Shown here: in pieces, positions 1 through 7,917 of the stretch
How positions within the stretch are numbered: position 1 is the first letter of the stretch
Layout of the letters: every line of letters starts with the position of its first letter
From: Croceibacterium_B sp963783195
Lineage (GTDB): Bacteria; Pseudomonadota; Alphaproteobacteria; Sphingomonadales; Sphingomonadaceae
NCBI GenBank assembly: GCA_963783195.1
Contig: CAWAMV010000004.1
Span: forward strand, 806,001 to 870,000
Reading direction: 5' to 3'
Length of the DNA stretch: 64,000 nucleotides
Notes under the pieces: generated by a model
Database searches by the model: none
What the model saw: only the letters and a program-made list of their open reading frames with translations
Told to the model about the DNA's origin: nothing
Position numbers and translations under genes: made by a program

Positions 1-651
1 GGGGCAAAGGTGCTGCAGACCCGTTCGGTCAGCCTGGCGATGAAGAAGGGCGTACGGGTGCAAGTGCTGAGCAGCTTCGTCGACGACGACGCCCCGCCGG
101 CCGACGACCTGCCCGGCACGATGATCGTCTCGGACGAGGAAATGGAAGGATTGGACATGGAACGCCAGCTCGTGACCGGAATCGCGCACGACAAGAACGA
201 GGCGCGCGTCGTTCTCACCCGCGTGCCCGACAAGCCCGGCGCGGTGGCCAACATCTTCGCCCCGCTGGCCGATGCGTCGATCAACGTCGACATGATCATC
301 CAGAACGTCGGCCGCGAGAAGGGCGAGACCGACGTGACCTTCACCGTGCCCCAGGCCGACCTTGCCCGCACCCAGGCGCTGCTCGAGGACCGGCAGCCGG
401 AGATCGGCTTCAACCGCGTGATCACGGACAGCAAGGTCGCCAAGATCAGCGTGGTCGGCGTGGGCATGAAGAGCCACGCCGGCGTCGCGGCGACGATGTT
501 CAAGGCGCTGGCCGACCGCGGGATCAACATCCAGGCAATCTCGACCTCCGAGATCAAGGTCTCGGTGCTGATCGACGAGGACGAGACCGAGCTCGCCGTG
601 CGCGTGCTGCACACGGCCTACGGTCTCGATTCGCAAGACGAGGCCGCCTGA
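1..651 (+). CDS. lysC: Aspartate kinase, C-terminal part (5' end outside window)
   Basis: The reading frame is open from base 1, so the N-terminal kinase domain lies upstream. The visible part ends the catalytic domain (frame with RSVSLAMKKGVRVQVLSSF), then has a linker and two ACT domains (about residues 60-135 and 140-210 of the visible part). The motif VPDKPGAVANIF begins the first ACT domain, and VGVGMKSHAGVAATMF with INIQAISTSEIKVSVLI marks the second. Aspartokinase phosphorylates L-aspartate, the first step to lysine, threonine and methionine, and its ACT domains bind the feedback inhibitors. It is a housekeeping gene flanking the accessory region. Identification is firm; which end product inhibits it cannot be read from this fragment. 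Confidence 0.93.
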   Translation, partial: GAKVLQTRSVSLAMKKGVRVQVLSSFVDDDAPPADDLPGTMIVSDEEMEGLDMERQLVTGIAHDKNEARVVLTRVPDKPGAVANIFAPLADASINVDMIIQNVGREKGETDVTFTVPQADLARTQALLEDRQPEIGFNRVITDSKVAKISVVGVGMKSHAGVAATMFKALADRGINIQAISTSEIKVSVLIDEDETELAVRVLHTAYGLDSQDEAA

Positions 652-685
652 TTCGTTCAGGCCCGCCGTCCCCGGGATGAACGAA
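652..685 (+). terminator. Possible hairpin terminator after lysC
   Basis: An 8-bp perfect inverted repeat, TTCGTTCA/TGAACGAA, with an 18-base GC-rich loop starts at the base after the lysC stop codon. No T-tract follows, so intrinsic termination is uncertain. Confidence 0.35.
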
Positions 686-810
686 ACGGCGGTTAATTGA
701 TGAAACCCATGCGCGCTGCGCATCTGCACGGGCGCGGGCCGGAGCCGGGCAGGGCGATGCGGCAATCGACGGTTTGAAAGAGCCGGGGCGAAGCTAGGCA
801 GATCGAGCGC

Positions 811-831
811 CTGTAGGAAAACCGTTTCTGC
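811..831 (+). repeat. Short dispersed motif, copy 1 of 2
   Basis: CTGTAGGAAAA, two variable bases, then GTTTCTGC. The same 21-bp arrangement occurs at 53211-53231 with only the two middle bases changed (CC here, TG there). The core is near-palindromic (GAAA..TTTC). Both copies lie in long non-coding gaps. Confidence 0.5.
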
Positions 832-989
832 CCTTTTTCGGGGCGAGCGACAAAGCGTGCCATCCCGGCACATGTCCCAATGGGCGGAACCCGCGCGGCG
901 AATCGCCGTTAACCTTCGCGGAGGCCATCACCGCGCGCCCGCCCGGGCTCGACAGGGCGCGGCCGGTGGCTCGGTCAAGGAGACATGCG

Positions 990-1496
990 ATGAACAAGGT
1001 TCTGGTTTGCGTCATTGGTGCGGCGGCGTTGCCGTTGGCTGCCTGCGACACCTACGGCTACAACAACGACAATACGGCGCTGCGCTCGGTGGGCACCGGC
1101 GCGGCCGTGGGCGCTGCCGCCGGCGCGGGCGTTTCGGCGATTGCCGGTACCGACCTGCTGACGAGCGCCGCAATCGGCGCTGCCGTGGGCGGCCTGGCGG
1201 GGGCGGTCTGGGCCGACCGCAACAACGACGGGCGGGCCGACGGCTACGTCTACAACGGCCAGTACTACGAAGGTGCCCCGGCCGGCTATCGTCCCGCGGC
1301 GGCCTGCGGCCCGGTCGGCGGAACCTATGCCGGCCCGGCCAGCGTGGGCACGGCCGTTCCCGGACTTCCCGGTGCGACGTGGGCCGACGTGAACAACGAT
1401 GGCTGTGCCGATGGCTACTACCGTGAAGGCTCGTACTATTCGGGCGCCCCGGTCGTGCAGCAGGTTCCGGCCCGCTACACGGGCGAGCGCGGCTAA
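990..1496 (+). CDS. Glycine-zipper lipoprotein with a duplicated C-terminal motif
   Basis: 168 residues. The start at 990 follows AAGGAG with good spacing; an upstream in-frame start at 966 is less likely. A lipoprotein signal ends in LPLAAC, so Cys-15 or thereabouts would be lipidated. Residues 30-75 are a Gly/Ala-rich glycine-zipper segment (GTGAAVGAAAGAG, then AAIGAAVGGLAGAVWAD), as in small outer-membrane or periplasmic lipoproteins. The C-terminal half holds two copies of a motif like WADxNNDGxADGYxxxGxYYxGAP, acidic and tyrosine-rich. No enzymatic motif is seen. It is probably an envelope-structural or stress lipoprotein; the function is not known. It stands alone between lysC and an L,D-transpeptidase gene. 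Confidence 0.8.
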   Translation: MNKVLVCVIGAAALPLAACDTYGYNNDNTALRSVGTGAAVGAAAGAGVSAIAGTDLLTSAAIGAAVGGLAGAVWADRNNDGRADGYVYNGQYYEGAPAGYRPAAACGPVGGTYAGPASVGTAVPGLPGATWADVNNDGCADGYYREGSYYSGAPVVQQVPARYTGERG

Positions 1497-1535
1497 GCTG
1501 TTGCCAGGCGGTCGCAGCGCGTTAACCATCACCCG

Positions 1536-2882
1536 ATGACCCGGTTCGCACTTCCTCTGCTCGCAGCGGCGCTCCTTGCGCCGCTGCCGGCAGGCCCGGT
1601 CGCCGCGCAAACCGCGGCAGCGACGGTGACACGCTCTGTGCTGCCGGGCCTGATCGGCAAGCGAGCACCAAAGGACTTGCGTGGATTCTACGCCGCGCGG
1701 GGCAATGCTCCGCTGTGGTTCGATGCCACCGGACGGCCGCTCGGCGCGGCGACGATCCTGCTCTATCGGCTGCGCACCGCGGGCTACGACGGGCTCGACC
1801 CTGACAGGCTCGGCGTGGACCGCCTGCCCGAACTGGTCGACCGCGCAAGGGTGGGCGATGGGCAAGACAAGGCGCGGGCCGAACTCGCGCTGAGCGAGGC
1901 CTTCGCCGAATACGTGCGCGGGATGCGCACCGCCCCGGCGCTGCCGATGAGCTACGAGAGCGATGCGCTGAAGCCGGTCGCGCCGACGTCGGCTTACGCC
2001 CTGCAGCAGGCGGCCGAGGCCCCCTCGCTCGAGCACTACATGGCCGACATGGGCTGGATGCACCCGTTCTACGCCCCGCTGCGCACGGCGATGGAGGATC
2101 CACGCTATTCGCCGGCCCAGCGCAAGGCGATCTGGACCAACCTCGCCCGCCTGCGCGCGCTGCCGTCGATGACCGAAGGCAAATTCGTGCTGGTCGACGC
2201 GGCCACCGCGCGGCTGTGGATGTACGAGGGCGGCGAACCGGTCGACAGCATGAAGGTGGTCGTGGGTGACGCGGACGGGCCGACGCCGATCATGGCCGGC
2301 ACGATTCGCTACGCGATCGAGAACCCCTACTGGCTCGTGCCCGACGACATCGTGCAGAACGAACTGTCGGCCTACGTCCTCAAGTACGGCACCGGCTGGG
2401 TGGCCGACCGGCGGTACGAAGTGCTCGACGGCTGGGGCGAGGACGCGAAGGTGATCGATCCGAAGACGGTCGACTGGAAGGGCGTGCGCGCCGGTACCGT
2501 GAAGGTCCACATGCGCCAGCTGCCCGGCGGCTCCAATTTCATGGGCCGGGTCAAGTTCGAGTTCCCCAACCCGCAGGGCATCTATCTGCATGACACGCCG
2601 GCCAAGCACCTGATGAAGGAAAGCGACCGCCAGCTAAGTCACGGATGCGTTCGGCTGGAAGACGCGAACCGGATGCACAAATGGCTGATGGGTACCGCGC
2701 TTCCGGCCAAGGCGGGCAATGTCGAGCACATGGTCCCGCTGAAGAACCCGGTGCCGATCTACATCACCTATCTCACTGTGCAGCCAGGCCCGGATCGGAA
2801 TGGAGCCAAGGGCGACCGCACCCTCGCGTTCCTGCCGGACCCCTATGCGCGCGACGCGAAGGTCCAGATCGCCGCCAACTAG
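1536..2882 (+). CDS. L,D-transpeptidase (YcbB-like, YkuD domain)
   Basis: 448 residues with a cleavable signal peptide ending near PVAAQ (residue 25). Residues 45-210 are the helical L,D-transpeptidase scaffold region (LRGFYAARGNAPLWFD, then LYRLRTAGYDGLDPDRL). Residues 215-390 are the YkuD catalytic domain, with His352, His369 and the active-site Cys371 in SHGCVRLE. The family forms 3-3 crosslinks in periplasmic peptidoglycan or attaches lipoproteins to it, using a tetrapeptide donor. It starts 39 bp after the preceding lipoprotein gene and may be cotranscribed with it. The family assignment is firm; the acceptor is not predictable. Confidence 0.9.
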   Translation: MTRFALPLLAAALLAPLPAGPVAAQTAAATVTRSVLPGLIGKRAPKDLRGFYAARGNAPLWFDATGRPLGAATILLYRLRTAGYDGLDPDRLGVDRLPELVDRARVGDGQDKARAELALSEAFAEYVRGMRTAPALPMSYESDALKPVAPTSAYALQQAAEAPSLEHYMADMGWMHPFYAPLRTAMEDPRYSPAQRKAIWTNLARLRALPSMTEGKFVLVDAATARLWMYEGGEPVDSMKVVVGDADGPTPIMAGTIRYAIENPYWLVPDDIVQNELSAYVLKYGTGWVADRRYEVLDGWGEDAKVIDPKTVDWKGVRAGTVKVHMRQLPGGSNFMGRVKFEFPNPQGIYLHDTPAKHLMKESDRQLSHGCVRLEDANRMHKWLMGTALPAKAGNVEHMVPLKNPVPIYITYLTVQPGPDRNGAKGDRTLAFLPDPYARDAKVQIAAN

Positions 2883-2958
2883 GTTGCTCCTGTCAAACGG
2901 GGTGTTAGTCTCTCACCGGACGGCGAAGAGTCGCCGCGCGCATGGGAGAGAGCGGCGC

Positions 2959-3450
2959 ATGGCATACAATACCAAGGTCGGCAGCCTCGAGAGCTACGAC
3001 AAGGGATCGATCAGGCTTAACGACGATCTGAAGAAATACGCCTTTTCGAACATCTACGAGGTCGCTGGAAAGAGCGCGCCATTCGAACGCGTGGCAGTGG
3101 TGCAGAACCTCGAGTACGTCGCCGAAGCGGTGCGGATCGAAGGCGACGGGCCATGGTACGCCGCCCCGCACGACGAGTTTGCCATCGTGATGGACGGCGA
3201 GGTCACTTTCAACTTCATCAAGCTGGCCGACGACCAGGTGCCCACCCACGAAGGCGGGGCGGTCAAGCTTGGCGGCGAGCCCAACGGCCCGCGCATGGGC
3301 AAGGTCACCGCCCGGCGCGGTCACCAGGTCCTGCTGCCGCACGGCGCGGCCTACCAGCTTACCTCGGCCAAGCCTGCGGTCGCGCTCGTCCAGACGGTGG
3401 ACGGGCCGGTGACCGTGAAGCGCTGGGCCGAAATCTGCGAAACGAATTGA
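2959..3450 (+). CDS. hapC: Hydroquinone 1,2-dioxygenase-type ring-cleavage enzyme, small subunit
   Basis: 163 residues with a single cupin-like domain (DEFAIVMDGEVTFNFIKL in strand positions, LLPHGAAYQL near the end). It starts at 2959 behind GGGAGAGAG; longer in-frame extensions into the upstream region have no domain content. Size and position match the small subunit of the two-component hydroquinone dioxygenases (HapC/PnpC type, about 18 kDa), and the gene directly downstream encodes the catalytic subunit, 11 bp away. The small subunit carries no iron but is needed for activity. The assignment depends on the partner gene; the substrate could be hydroquinone, a methoxy- or carboxy-substituted hydroquinone, or a related para-diol. 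Confidence 0.7.
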   Translation: MAYNTKVGSLESYDKGSIRLNDDLKKYAFSNIYEVAGKSAPFERVAVVQNLEYVAEAVRIEGDGPWYAAPHDEFAIVMDGEVTFNFIKLADDQVPTHEGGAVKLGGEPNGPRMGKVTARRGHQVLLPHGAAYQLTSAKPAVALVQTVDGPVTVKRWAEICETN

Positions 3451-3461
3451 GGAGACGGGCG

Positions 3462-4451
3462 ATGGACGCACCTGCACAGAATATCGTCGCTACCGGCACC
3501 GACGAGGACACCGGCTACACCAGCTACCGCCTCGGCGGTTTCGAGTTCAGCCGGGATGAATATTTCGCCCACATCCACTGGCCACAGGGCAGCCACATCA
3601 TCGAGATCGACCGCTTCCTGCGCGCCATGGTGCGCGATATCGGCTGGGGGTTCTTCTACGGCTGGATCTTCTTCGACGACATCTTCGGCACGACCAACCA
3701 CTACGGCACGGTCGACATCTTCGCCGGCAGCTACGACGCCGGTTACAAGGCGCAGGGGATCGACCACCTCGAGACGTTCCCGGCCGAGGTCGTGGCGGAG
3801 GCCTTCACCACGATCAGCAAGAACTGGATCTCCGAAGGCTACGATCCGCTCAACGCCCCGCTCGAAACCGGCACGCCGATCGGTCCCAAGGGCAAGGAAA
3901 AGGACGGCGAGCTGCTGCGCAGCTTCATCGCCGCCGACCGCATGCTCGGCCTGCCGGGCGACAAGATGATCCGCACCGAGGAAGACGGCTTCTCGATCAA
4001 CCGCGCCTTCGCCGACCTCGACTACGACAAGCCTGATATCGAGACCGAGGAAGGCTTCGAGGGCCAGTTGCACGCGATCAACCTGTTCGACCACATCGCC
4101 CGCAGCGACATCACCTGGAACCCTTCGATCAGCGCGGTGACCCGCGGCAACATCTGCTGCGTGACCAGCGAGGAGCACATGCTGCCGGTGATCCACGGCA
4201 ACGACCGCAACGAGTGGTTCATCCAGCTGACCGACGAGATCCACTGGAACATCGCCGACAAGAACACCGGCGCGCCGCGCGGCAAGATCGTGATGAAGGC
4301 GGGCGACGTCTGCGCCATGCCGGCCGACATCCGCCACCAGGGCTTCGCGCCCAAGCGCTCGATGCTGATGGTGCTGGAGAACGGCACGCCGGGGCTGGAG
4401 AAGCGCTACGCCAGCGGGGAGCTGAAACCCTATCCCGTCGACTTCGGGTGA
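3462..4451 (+). CDS. hapD: Hydroquinone 1,2-dioxygenase-type ring-cleavage enzyme, catalytic (large) subunit
   Basis: 329 residues, double-cupin type. His245, Asn247, Glu251 and His292 (HGNDRNE, then DIRHQGF) reproduce exactly the spacing I recall for the iron ligands of PnpCD (H, N at +2, E at +6, H at +47), so the iron site appears intact. HapD/PnpD open hydroquinone between C1 and C2 to 4-hydroxymuconic semialdehyde. The ALDH gene downstream would oxidise such a semialdehyde to maleylacetate; no maleylacetate reductase gene is seen nearby. The start at 3462 follows GAGGAGACGGGCG, 11 bp after the small-subunit stop. The family is confident. The exact diol is not known, and the Rieske oxygenase in the same cluster suggests a substituted one. 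Confidence 0.8.
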   Translation: MDAPAQNIVATGTDEDTGYTSYRLGGFEFSRDEYFAHIHWPQGSHIIEIDRFLRAMVRDIGWGFFYGWIFFDDIFGTTNHYGTVDIFAGSYDAGYKAQGIDHLETFPAEVVAEAFTTISKNWISEGYDPLNAPLETGTPIGPKGKEKDGELLRSFIAADRMLGLPGDKMIRTEEDGFSINRAFADLDYDKPDIETEEGFEGQLHAINLFDHIARSDITWNPSISAVTRGNICCVTSEEHMLPVIHGNDRNEWFIQLTDEIHWNIADKNTGAPRGKIVMKAGDVCAMPADIRHQGFAPKRSMLMVLENGTPGLEKRYASGELKPYPVDFG

Positions 4452-4454
4452 GTT

Positions 4455-4553
4455 GTCTCCCCTCTCGCTTGCGGGCGGGGCCTGGGATGGGCGAAGTCGC
4501 GCCTCGCTCGCGCCCACCCGTTAGCTCTCGTCGAGTGGGAGGGGAACGAGAAT
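4455..4553. repeat. Sphingomonad-type intergenic palindromic repeat
   Basis: Partly self-complementary sequence between two co-directional genes: CCCCTCTCGCTTGCGGGCGGGG followed by GCGAAGTCGCGCCTCGCTCGCGCCCACCC and GTGGGAGGGG (described here by parts). It resembles the element at 45896-45987 in content and order (C-rich arm, G-rich arm, then CGCGCCCACCC). It may attenuate transcription between the dioxygenase and RidA genes. Confidence 0.5.
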
Positions 4554-4557
4554 ATCC

Positions 4558-5046
4558 ATGACTTCACCCGATGCTCGCCTCGCCGAACTCGGCCTGGTGC
4601 TGCCCGCACCGTTCAAGCTGTCGCCGGGAATGGTGCTGCCGTTTCCGTGGGTCAACGTGCGCGGCGACCGGGCATGGATCTCCGGGCACGGCCCGCAGGC
4701 GGAGGACGGTTCGCCCGCAGGGCCGTTCGGCGCGGTGGGTGACACCGTCAGCGTCGAGGAAGGCTACGCCTCGGCGCGCAAAGTCGGGCTGTCGATGCTC
4801 GGCAGCCTCAAGCGCGAACTGGGCTCGCTCGACCGGATCGCCGGATGGTGCCGGGTCCACGGGATGATCAACTGCAAGGCGCGGTTCGACAATACGCCGG
4901 CGGTGCTCAACGGCTTTACCGACCTGATCCTCGAGGTGTTCGGGCCCGAAGTCGGCGCCCATGCGCGCACCGCCGTGGGCGTGGCCGGGCTGCCGCTCAA
5001 CTTTCCCATCGAAATCGAGGCGGAAGTGCTACTGCACCCGGCCTGA
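4558..5046 (+). CDS. RidA-family (YjgF/UK114) protein
   Basis: 162 residues. LSPGMVLPFPWVNVRGDRAWISGHGPQ at the N-terminus, the central KRELGSLDRIAGWCRVHGMIN and the C-terminal HARTAVGVAGLPLNFPIEIEAEVLL are characteristic of the longer RidA subfamily. Canonical RidA hydrolyses reactive enamines and imines; many subfamily members lack the key arginine and have other roles. The conserved Arg-Thr-Ala-Val-Gly near residue 138 is present. Placement between a ring-cleavage dioxygenase and a semialdehyde dehydrogenase suggests it works on a tautomer or hydrolysable intermediate of that pathway, as members of this fold do in some aromatic meta pathways. That role is an inference. Confidence 0.8.
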   Translation: MTSPDARLAELGLVLPAPFKLSPGMVLPFPWVNVRGDRAWISGHGPQAEDGSPAGPFGAVGDTVSVEEGYASARKVGLSMLGSLKRELGSLDRIAGWCRVHGMINCKARFDNTPAVLNGFTDLILEVFGPEVGAHARTAVGVAGLPLNFPIEIEAEVLLHPA

Positions 5047-5077
5047 CGATCAGCAGACAAAAGGATTGCCCAGTTCA

Positions 5078-6499
5078 ATGACCGACGACATGCGCCACTA
5101 CATCGACGGCCAGTGGGTCGAGCGCCCCAGCGCGCAGAAGATCGCCGTGACCAATCCGTGGACCGAGGACACCATCGGCCACATCGCGGCAGGCACGGCG
5201 GAGGATGTCGACGGGGCGGTCGCGGCGGCGAAGCGGGCGTTCGAGAGCTGGGGGCGCACGAGCAGGGAAGAACGGCTCGAACCGCTCGTCCGCCTGCGCA
5301 ACCTGCTCGAGGACCGCAGCGAAGCCTTCGCCCAGGCCATCACCGCAGAAATGGGCGCCGCGATCGCCTTCAGCCGCGGCGGGCAGGTGGTGTTCGGCAT
5401 CGAGCACCTGCGGGTGGCGATCGAGGTGCTGCGCGACTTCGAGTTCACCGAAGAGGTCGACGGCGTGCACATCGAGCGCGAACCGATCGGCGTGGTCGCG
5501 GCGATTACGCCGTGGAACTGGCCGCTCTACCAGATCACCGCCAAGCTCGCCCCGGCGCTCGCCGCGGGTTGCACCGTGGTCCTCAAGCCGAGCGAGATGT
5601 CGCCGTTTTCCGCGCTGCTGTTCGCGCAGGCGGTGCACGATGCGGGCTTCCCGGCGGGGGTGTTCAACCTCGTCAATGGAACCGGCGAGGTGGTCGGCAA
5701 TGCCATGTCGGGCCACCCCGACGTCGACATGGTCAGCTTCACCGGCTCGACCCGCGCCGGCGTGCTGGTGGCGCAAAACGCCGCATCCACGGTCAAGCGC
5801 GTGGTGCAGGAACTGGGCGGCAAGTCGCCCAACGTCTTTCTGCCCGATGCCGATTTCGCCGATGCCGTGCCCAAGGGCGTGCTCGGTGCGATGCGCAATG
5901 TCGGCCAGTCCTGCGCCGCGCCGACCCGCATGGTCGTGCCACGCGCGCGTCTGGCCGAGGTCGAGGCGCTGGCGAAGGAAACCGCCGAGGGCATCAAGGT
6001 CGGCGACCCGAACGACGAGACGTGCTTCATCGGCACGCTCGCCAACCGACCGCAGTTCGAGAAGGTCCAGGCGCTGATTCAGGCCGGCATCGACGAGGGC
6101 GCCAAGCTGATCGCCGGCGGGCCGGGCCTGCCAGACGGGCTCAATCACGGGTTCTTCGCCCGGCCGACGGTGTTCAGCGAGGTCTCGCCCGAGATGCGCG
6201 TGGCGCAGGAGGAAATCTTCGGTCCGGTGCTGGTTATCCAGCCCTACGAGGACGAGGAAGACGCGATCCGCATCGCCAACGCGACGGTCTACGGCCTGTC
6301 CAGCCACGTCCAGTCGGCCGACCAGGAAGCCGCCCGCCGCGTCGCCCGCCGCATCCGCGCGGGGCAGGTGCACATCAACTACCCGGCCTGGTCCGGCTTC
6401 GCCCCGTTCGGCGGCTACCGCCAGTCGGGCAACGGGCGCGAATACGGCCGCTTCGCGATCGAGGAGTTCCTCGAAACGAAGGCAATCCTGGGATACTGA
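5078..6499 (+). CDS. Aldehyde dehydrogenase, probably a ring-cleavage semialdehyde dehydrogenase
   Basis: 473 residues, the usual length for NAD(P)-dependent aldehyde dehydrogenases. The cofactor region has TPWNWPL (145-150), the general base Glu245 lies in QELGGKSPNV and the nucleophile Cys279 in NVGQSCAAP. The start at 5078 lies 31 bp after the RidA gene; an in-frame extension further upstream overlaps that gene and lacks domain content. In the known hydroquinone pathway the partner of the HapCD-type dioxygenase is 4-hydroxymuconic semialdehyde dehydrogenase (HapB type), producing maleylacetate. The cluster order dioxygenase, RidA, ALDH makes this the best guess. A general betaine-aldehyde-like substrate cannot be excluded by sequence alone. 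Confidence 0.82.
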   Translation: MTDDMRHYIDGQWVERPSAQKIAVTNPWTEDTIGHIAAGTAEDVDGAVAAAKRAFESWGRTSREERLEPLVRLRNLLEDRSEAFAQAITAEMGAAIAFSRGGQVVFGIEHLRVAIEVLRDFEFTEEVDGVHIEREPIGVVAAITPWNWPLYQITAKLAPALAAGCTVVLKPSEMSPFSALLFAQAVHDAGFPAGVFNLVNGTGEVVGNAMSGHPDVDMVSFTGSTRAGVLVAQNAASTVKRVVQELGGKSPNVFLPDADFADAVPKGVLGAMRNVGQSCAAPTRMVVPRARLAEVEALAKETAEGIKVGDPNDETCFIGTLANRPQFEKVQALIQAGIDEGAKLIAGGPGLPDGLNHGFFARPTVFSEVSPEMRVAQEEIFGPVLVIQPYEDEEDAIRIANATVYGLSSHVQSADQEAARRVARRIRAGQVHINYPAWSGFAPFGGYRQSGNGREYGRFAIEEFLETKAILGY

Positions 6500-6502
6500 G
6501 AA

Positions 6503-6527
6503 CCTTCCCCTCCCCGCTCGGGGAAGG
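6503..6527 (+). other. Hairpin between ALDH and Rieske genes
   Basis: CCTTCCCC (6503-6510) and GGGGAAGG (6520-6527) form a perfect 8-bp inverted repeat just before the purine-rich ribosome-binding region of the next gene. It could tune expression within the operon; no T-run follows. Confidence 0.45.
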
Positions 6528-6546
6528 AGGAGAAAGGGAGAGAGTC

Positions 6547-7755
6547 ATGGCGACGCGGGTGAGGGACAGGATCGACACCGGGCCAGAGGGCACCGCCTAC
6601 GGCCGCGCAGCCCAGCATCCCAACGCGCTGCTGACCGAAGTCGGCCCGGGCCAGCCGATGGGCGAGCTCATGCGCCGCTATTGGCAGCCGGTGCTCGCCA
6701 GCCGCAACGTCACCGCCCGCCCCCGCGAGGTGCGCATCCTGGGCGAGGACCTGATCGTCTTCCGCGACGGCGAGGGGCGCCCGGGCCTGCTCTATCCGCG
6801 CTGCATGCACCGCGGGACCAGCCTGCTGTGGGGCCATGTCGAGCCCGACGGCATTCGTTGCTGCTATCACGGGTGGAAGTTCGACGTGGAGGGCAACTGC
6901 ATCGAGCAGCCGTGCGAGCCCAATCCGACCGCGCGCCGCCCCGAGCACCGCCAGCCGTGGTATCCCGTGCGCGAGCGCTACGGCCTCGTCTGGGCCTACA
7001 TGGGCCCGCCCGACCGGATGCCCGAGCTGCCGCGGTTCGACGCGATGGAGCCGCTCGAGGAGAGCGAGGACTACATGGCGTTCGACAACTCGCTCGGCAG
7101 CCACGGCGATTTCAACGGGCCCGAGGTCGTGCCCTATTCGTGGCTCCACATGAACGACAACGTGATGGATCCTTTCCACGTCCAGGTGCTGCACACGACC
7201 TTTTCGGGCACCCAGTTCGTGCGCGAGTTCGAGGTCATGCCCAAGGTCGAATTCAACGAGATCGAGGGCGGGGTGATCTACCAGGCGCACCGCGACCTGG
7301 AAGACGGGCGCCACGTCAACCGCGTCTCCACCTGGATGATGCCCAACGTGATGTTCGTGCCCGACGTCGCGATGCGCGCCGGGCGACCGAGTTCGATCGG
7401 CTTTTCAGTCCCGGTCGACGACACCCATAGCCGCATCCTCATGGCCCTGCGCGTTCCCGTCGAGGCCAAGGAGCGGCCGATGCGCGGGCTCGAGGCGGAG
7501 AACTTCAAGCCCTGGCACCTGCGCACGCTCGAGGAACGGCAGGACCAGCCGGGCGACTACGAGGCGCAGGCCGGGCAAGGGCCCGTCTCGCTCCATTCCG
7601 AAGAGCACCTCGTCACCAGCGACAAGGGCATCGGGATGCAGCGACGCATGCTCCAGCGCGCGATCGCCGCGATGGAGGCGGGCGAGGACCCGCCGCTCGT
7701 CAGCCGCGATCCCGAGGCGGTGATCGCCGTGCCGAGCGGCAACTTCTTCACCTGA
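6547..7755 (+). CDS. Rieske non-heme iron oxygenase, alpha subunit
   Basis: 402 residues. The Rieske [2Fe-2S] domain has Cys86-x-His88 and Cys105-x2-His108 (CMHRG, CCYHGWKF). The mononuclear iron site has His211 and His216 in DPFHVQVLH, with Asn203/Asp208 upstream. Single-component alpha subunits of this type (phenoxybenzoate dioxygenase, vanillate or dicamba O-demethylase relatives) hydroxylate or O-demethylate aromatic acids, using electrons from a separate reductase. No reductase or ferredoxin gene is seen near it. It starts 47 bp after the ALDH gene on the same strand, so it probably supplies substrate to the hydroquinone-type cleavage enzyme. The exact reaction is not predictable. Confidence 0.85.
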   Translation: MATRVRDRIDTGPEGTAYGRAAQHPNALLTEVGPGQPMGELMRRYWQPVLASRNVTARPREVRILGEDLIVFRDGEGRPGLLYPRCMHRGTSLLWGHVEPDGIRCCYHGWKFDVEGNCIEQPCEPNPTARRPEHRQPWYPVRERYGLVWAYMGPPDRMPELPRFDAMEPLEESEDYMAFDNSLGSHGDFNGPEVVPYSWLHMNDNVMDPFHVQVLHTTFSGTQFVREFEVMPKVEFNEIEGGVIYQAHRDLEDGRHVNRVSTWMMPNVMFVPDVAMRAGRPSSIGFSVPVDDTHSRILMALRVPVEAKERPMRGLEAENFKPWHLRTLEERQDQPGDYEAQAGQGPVSLHSEEHLVTSDKGIGMQRRMLQRAIAAMEAGEDPPLVSRDPEAVIAVPSGNFFT

Positions 7756-7917
7756 CGGGCCAGCCCCGCAGACCTTCCGTTCCGGTTTGCGCGCGGACAA
7801 TGAATCGCTGCACGACCAGGGCCATTTCGTTGTAGATGAAAGCGGTTCGCCGCTCACGAGTCGCGCAAAGCGACCGATGGCGACAGGGGCGCTGCGTCTT
7901 ACCCGAGGGAGCTCGTC

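Larger units (their letters stand above)
652..989. other. 338-bp intergenic region
   Basis: No convincing gene is seen. The region starts with an inverted repeat directly after the lysC stop (TTCGTTCA 652-659, TGAACGAA 678-685), a possible terminator without a T-run. It also holds one copy of a short sequence at 811-831 that recurs at 53211-53231. A ribosome-binding-like AAGGAG (978-983) precedes the next gene. Confidence 0.5.

Noticed and set aside
794..1051. 85-codon minus-strand frame between lysC and the lipoprotein gene
   Set aside because: It overlaps the lipoprotein gene start and has no domain or initiation signal.
975..2609. A 544-codon minus-strand frame opposite the L,D-transpeptidase
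   Set aside because: Antisense shadow of a gene with an intact catalytic motif; no recognisable protein features.
5113..6540. Extension of the Rieske oxygenase frame upstream across the ALDH gene
   Set aside because: The extension is an Arg/Gly-rich frame-shifted copy of the ALDH; the true start is the ATG at 6547 behind a purine-rich site.
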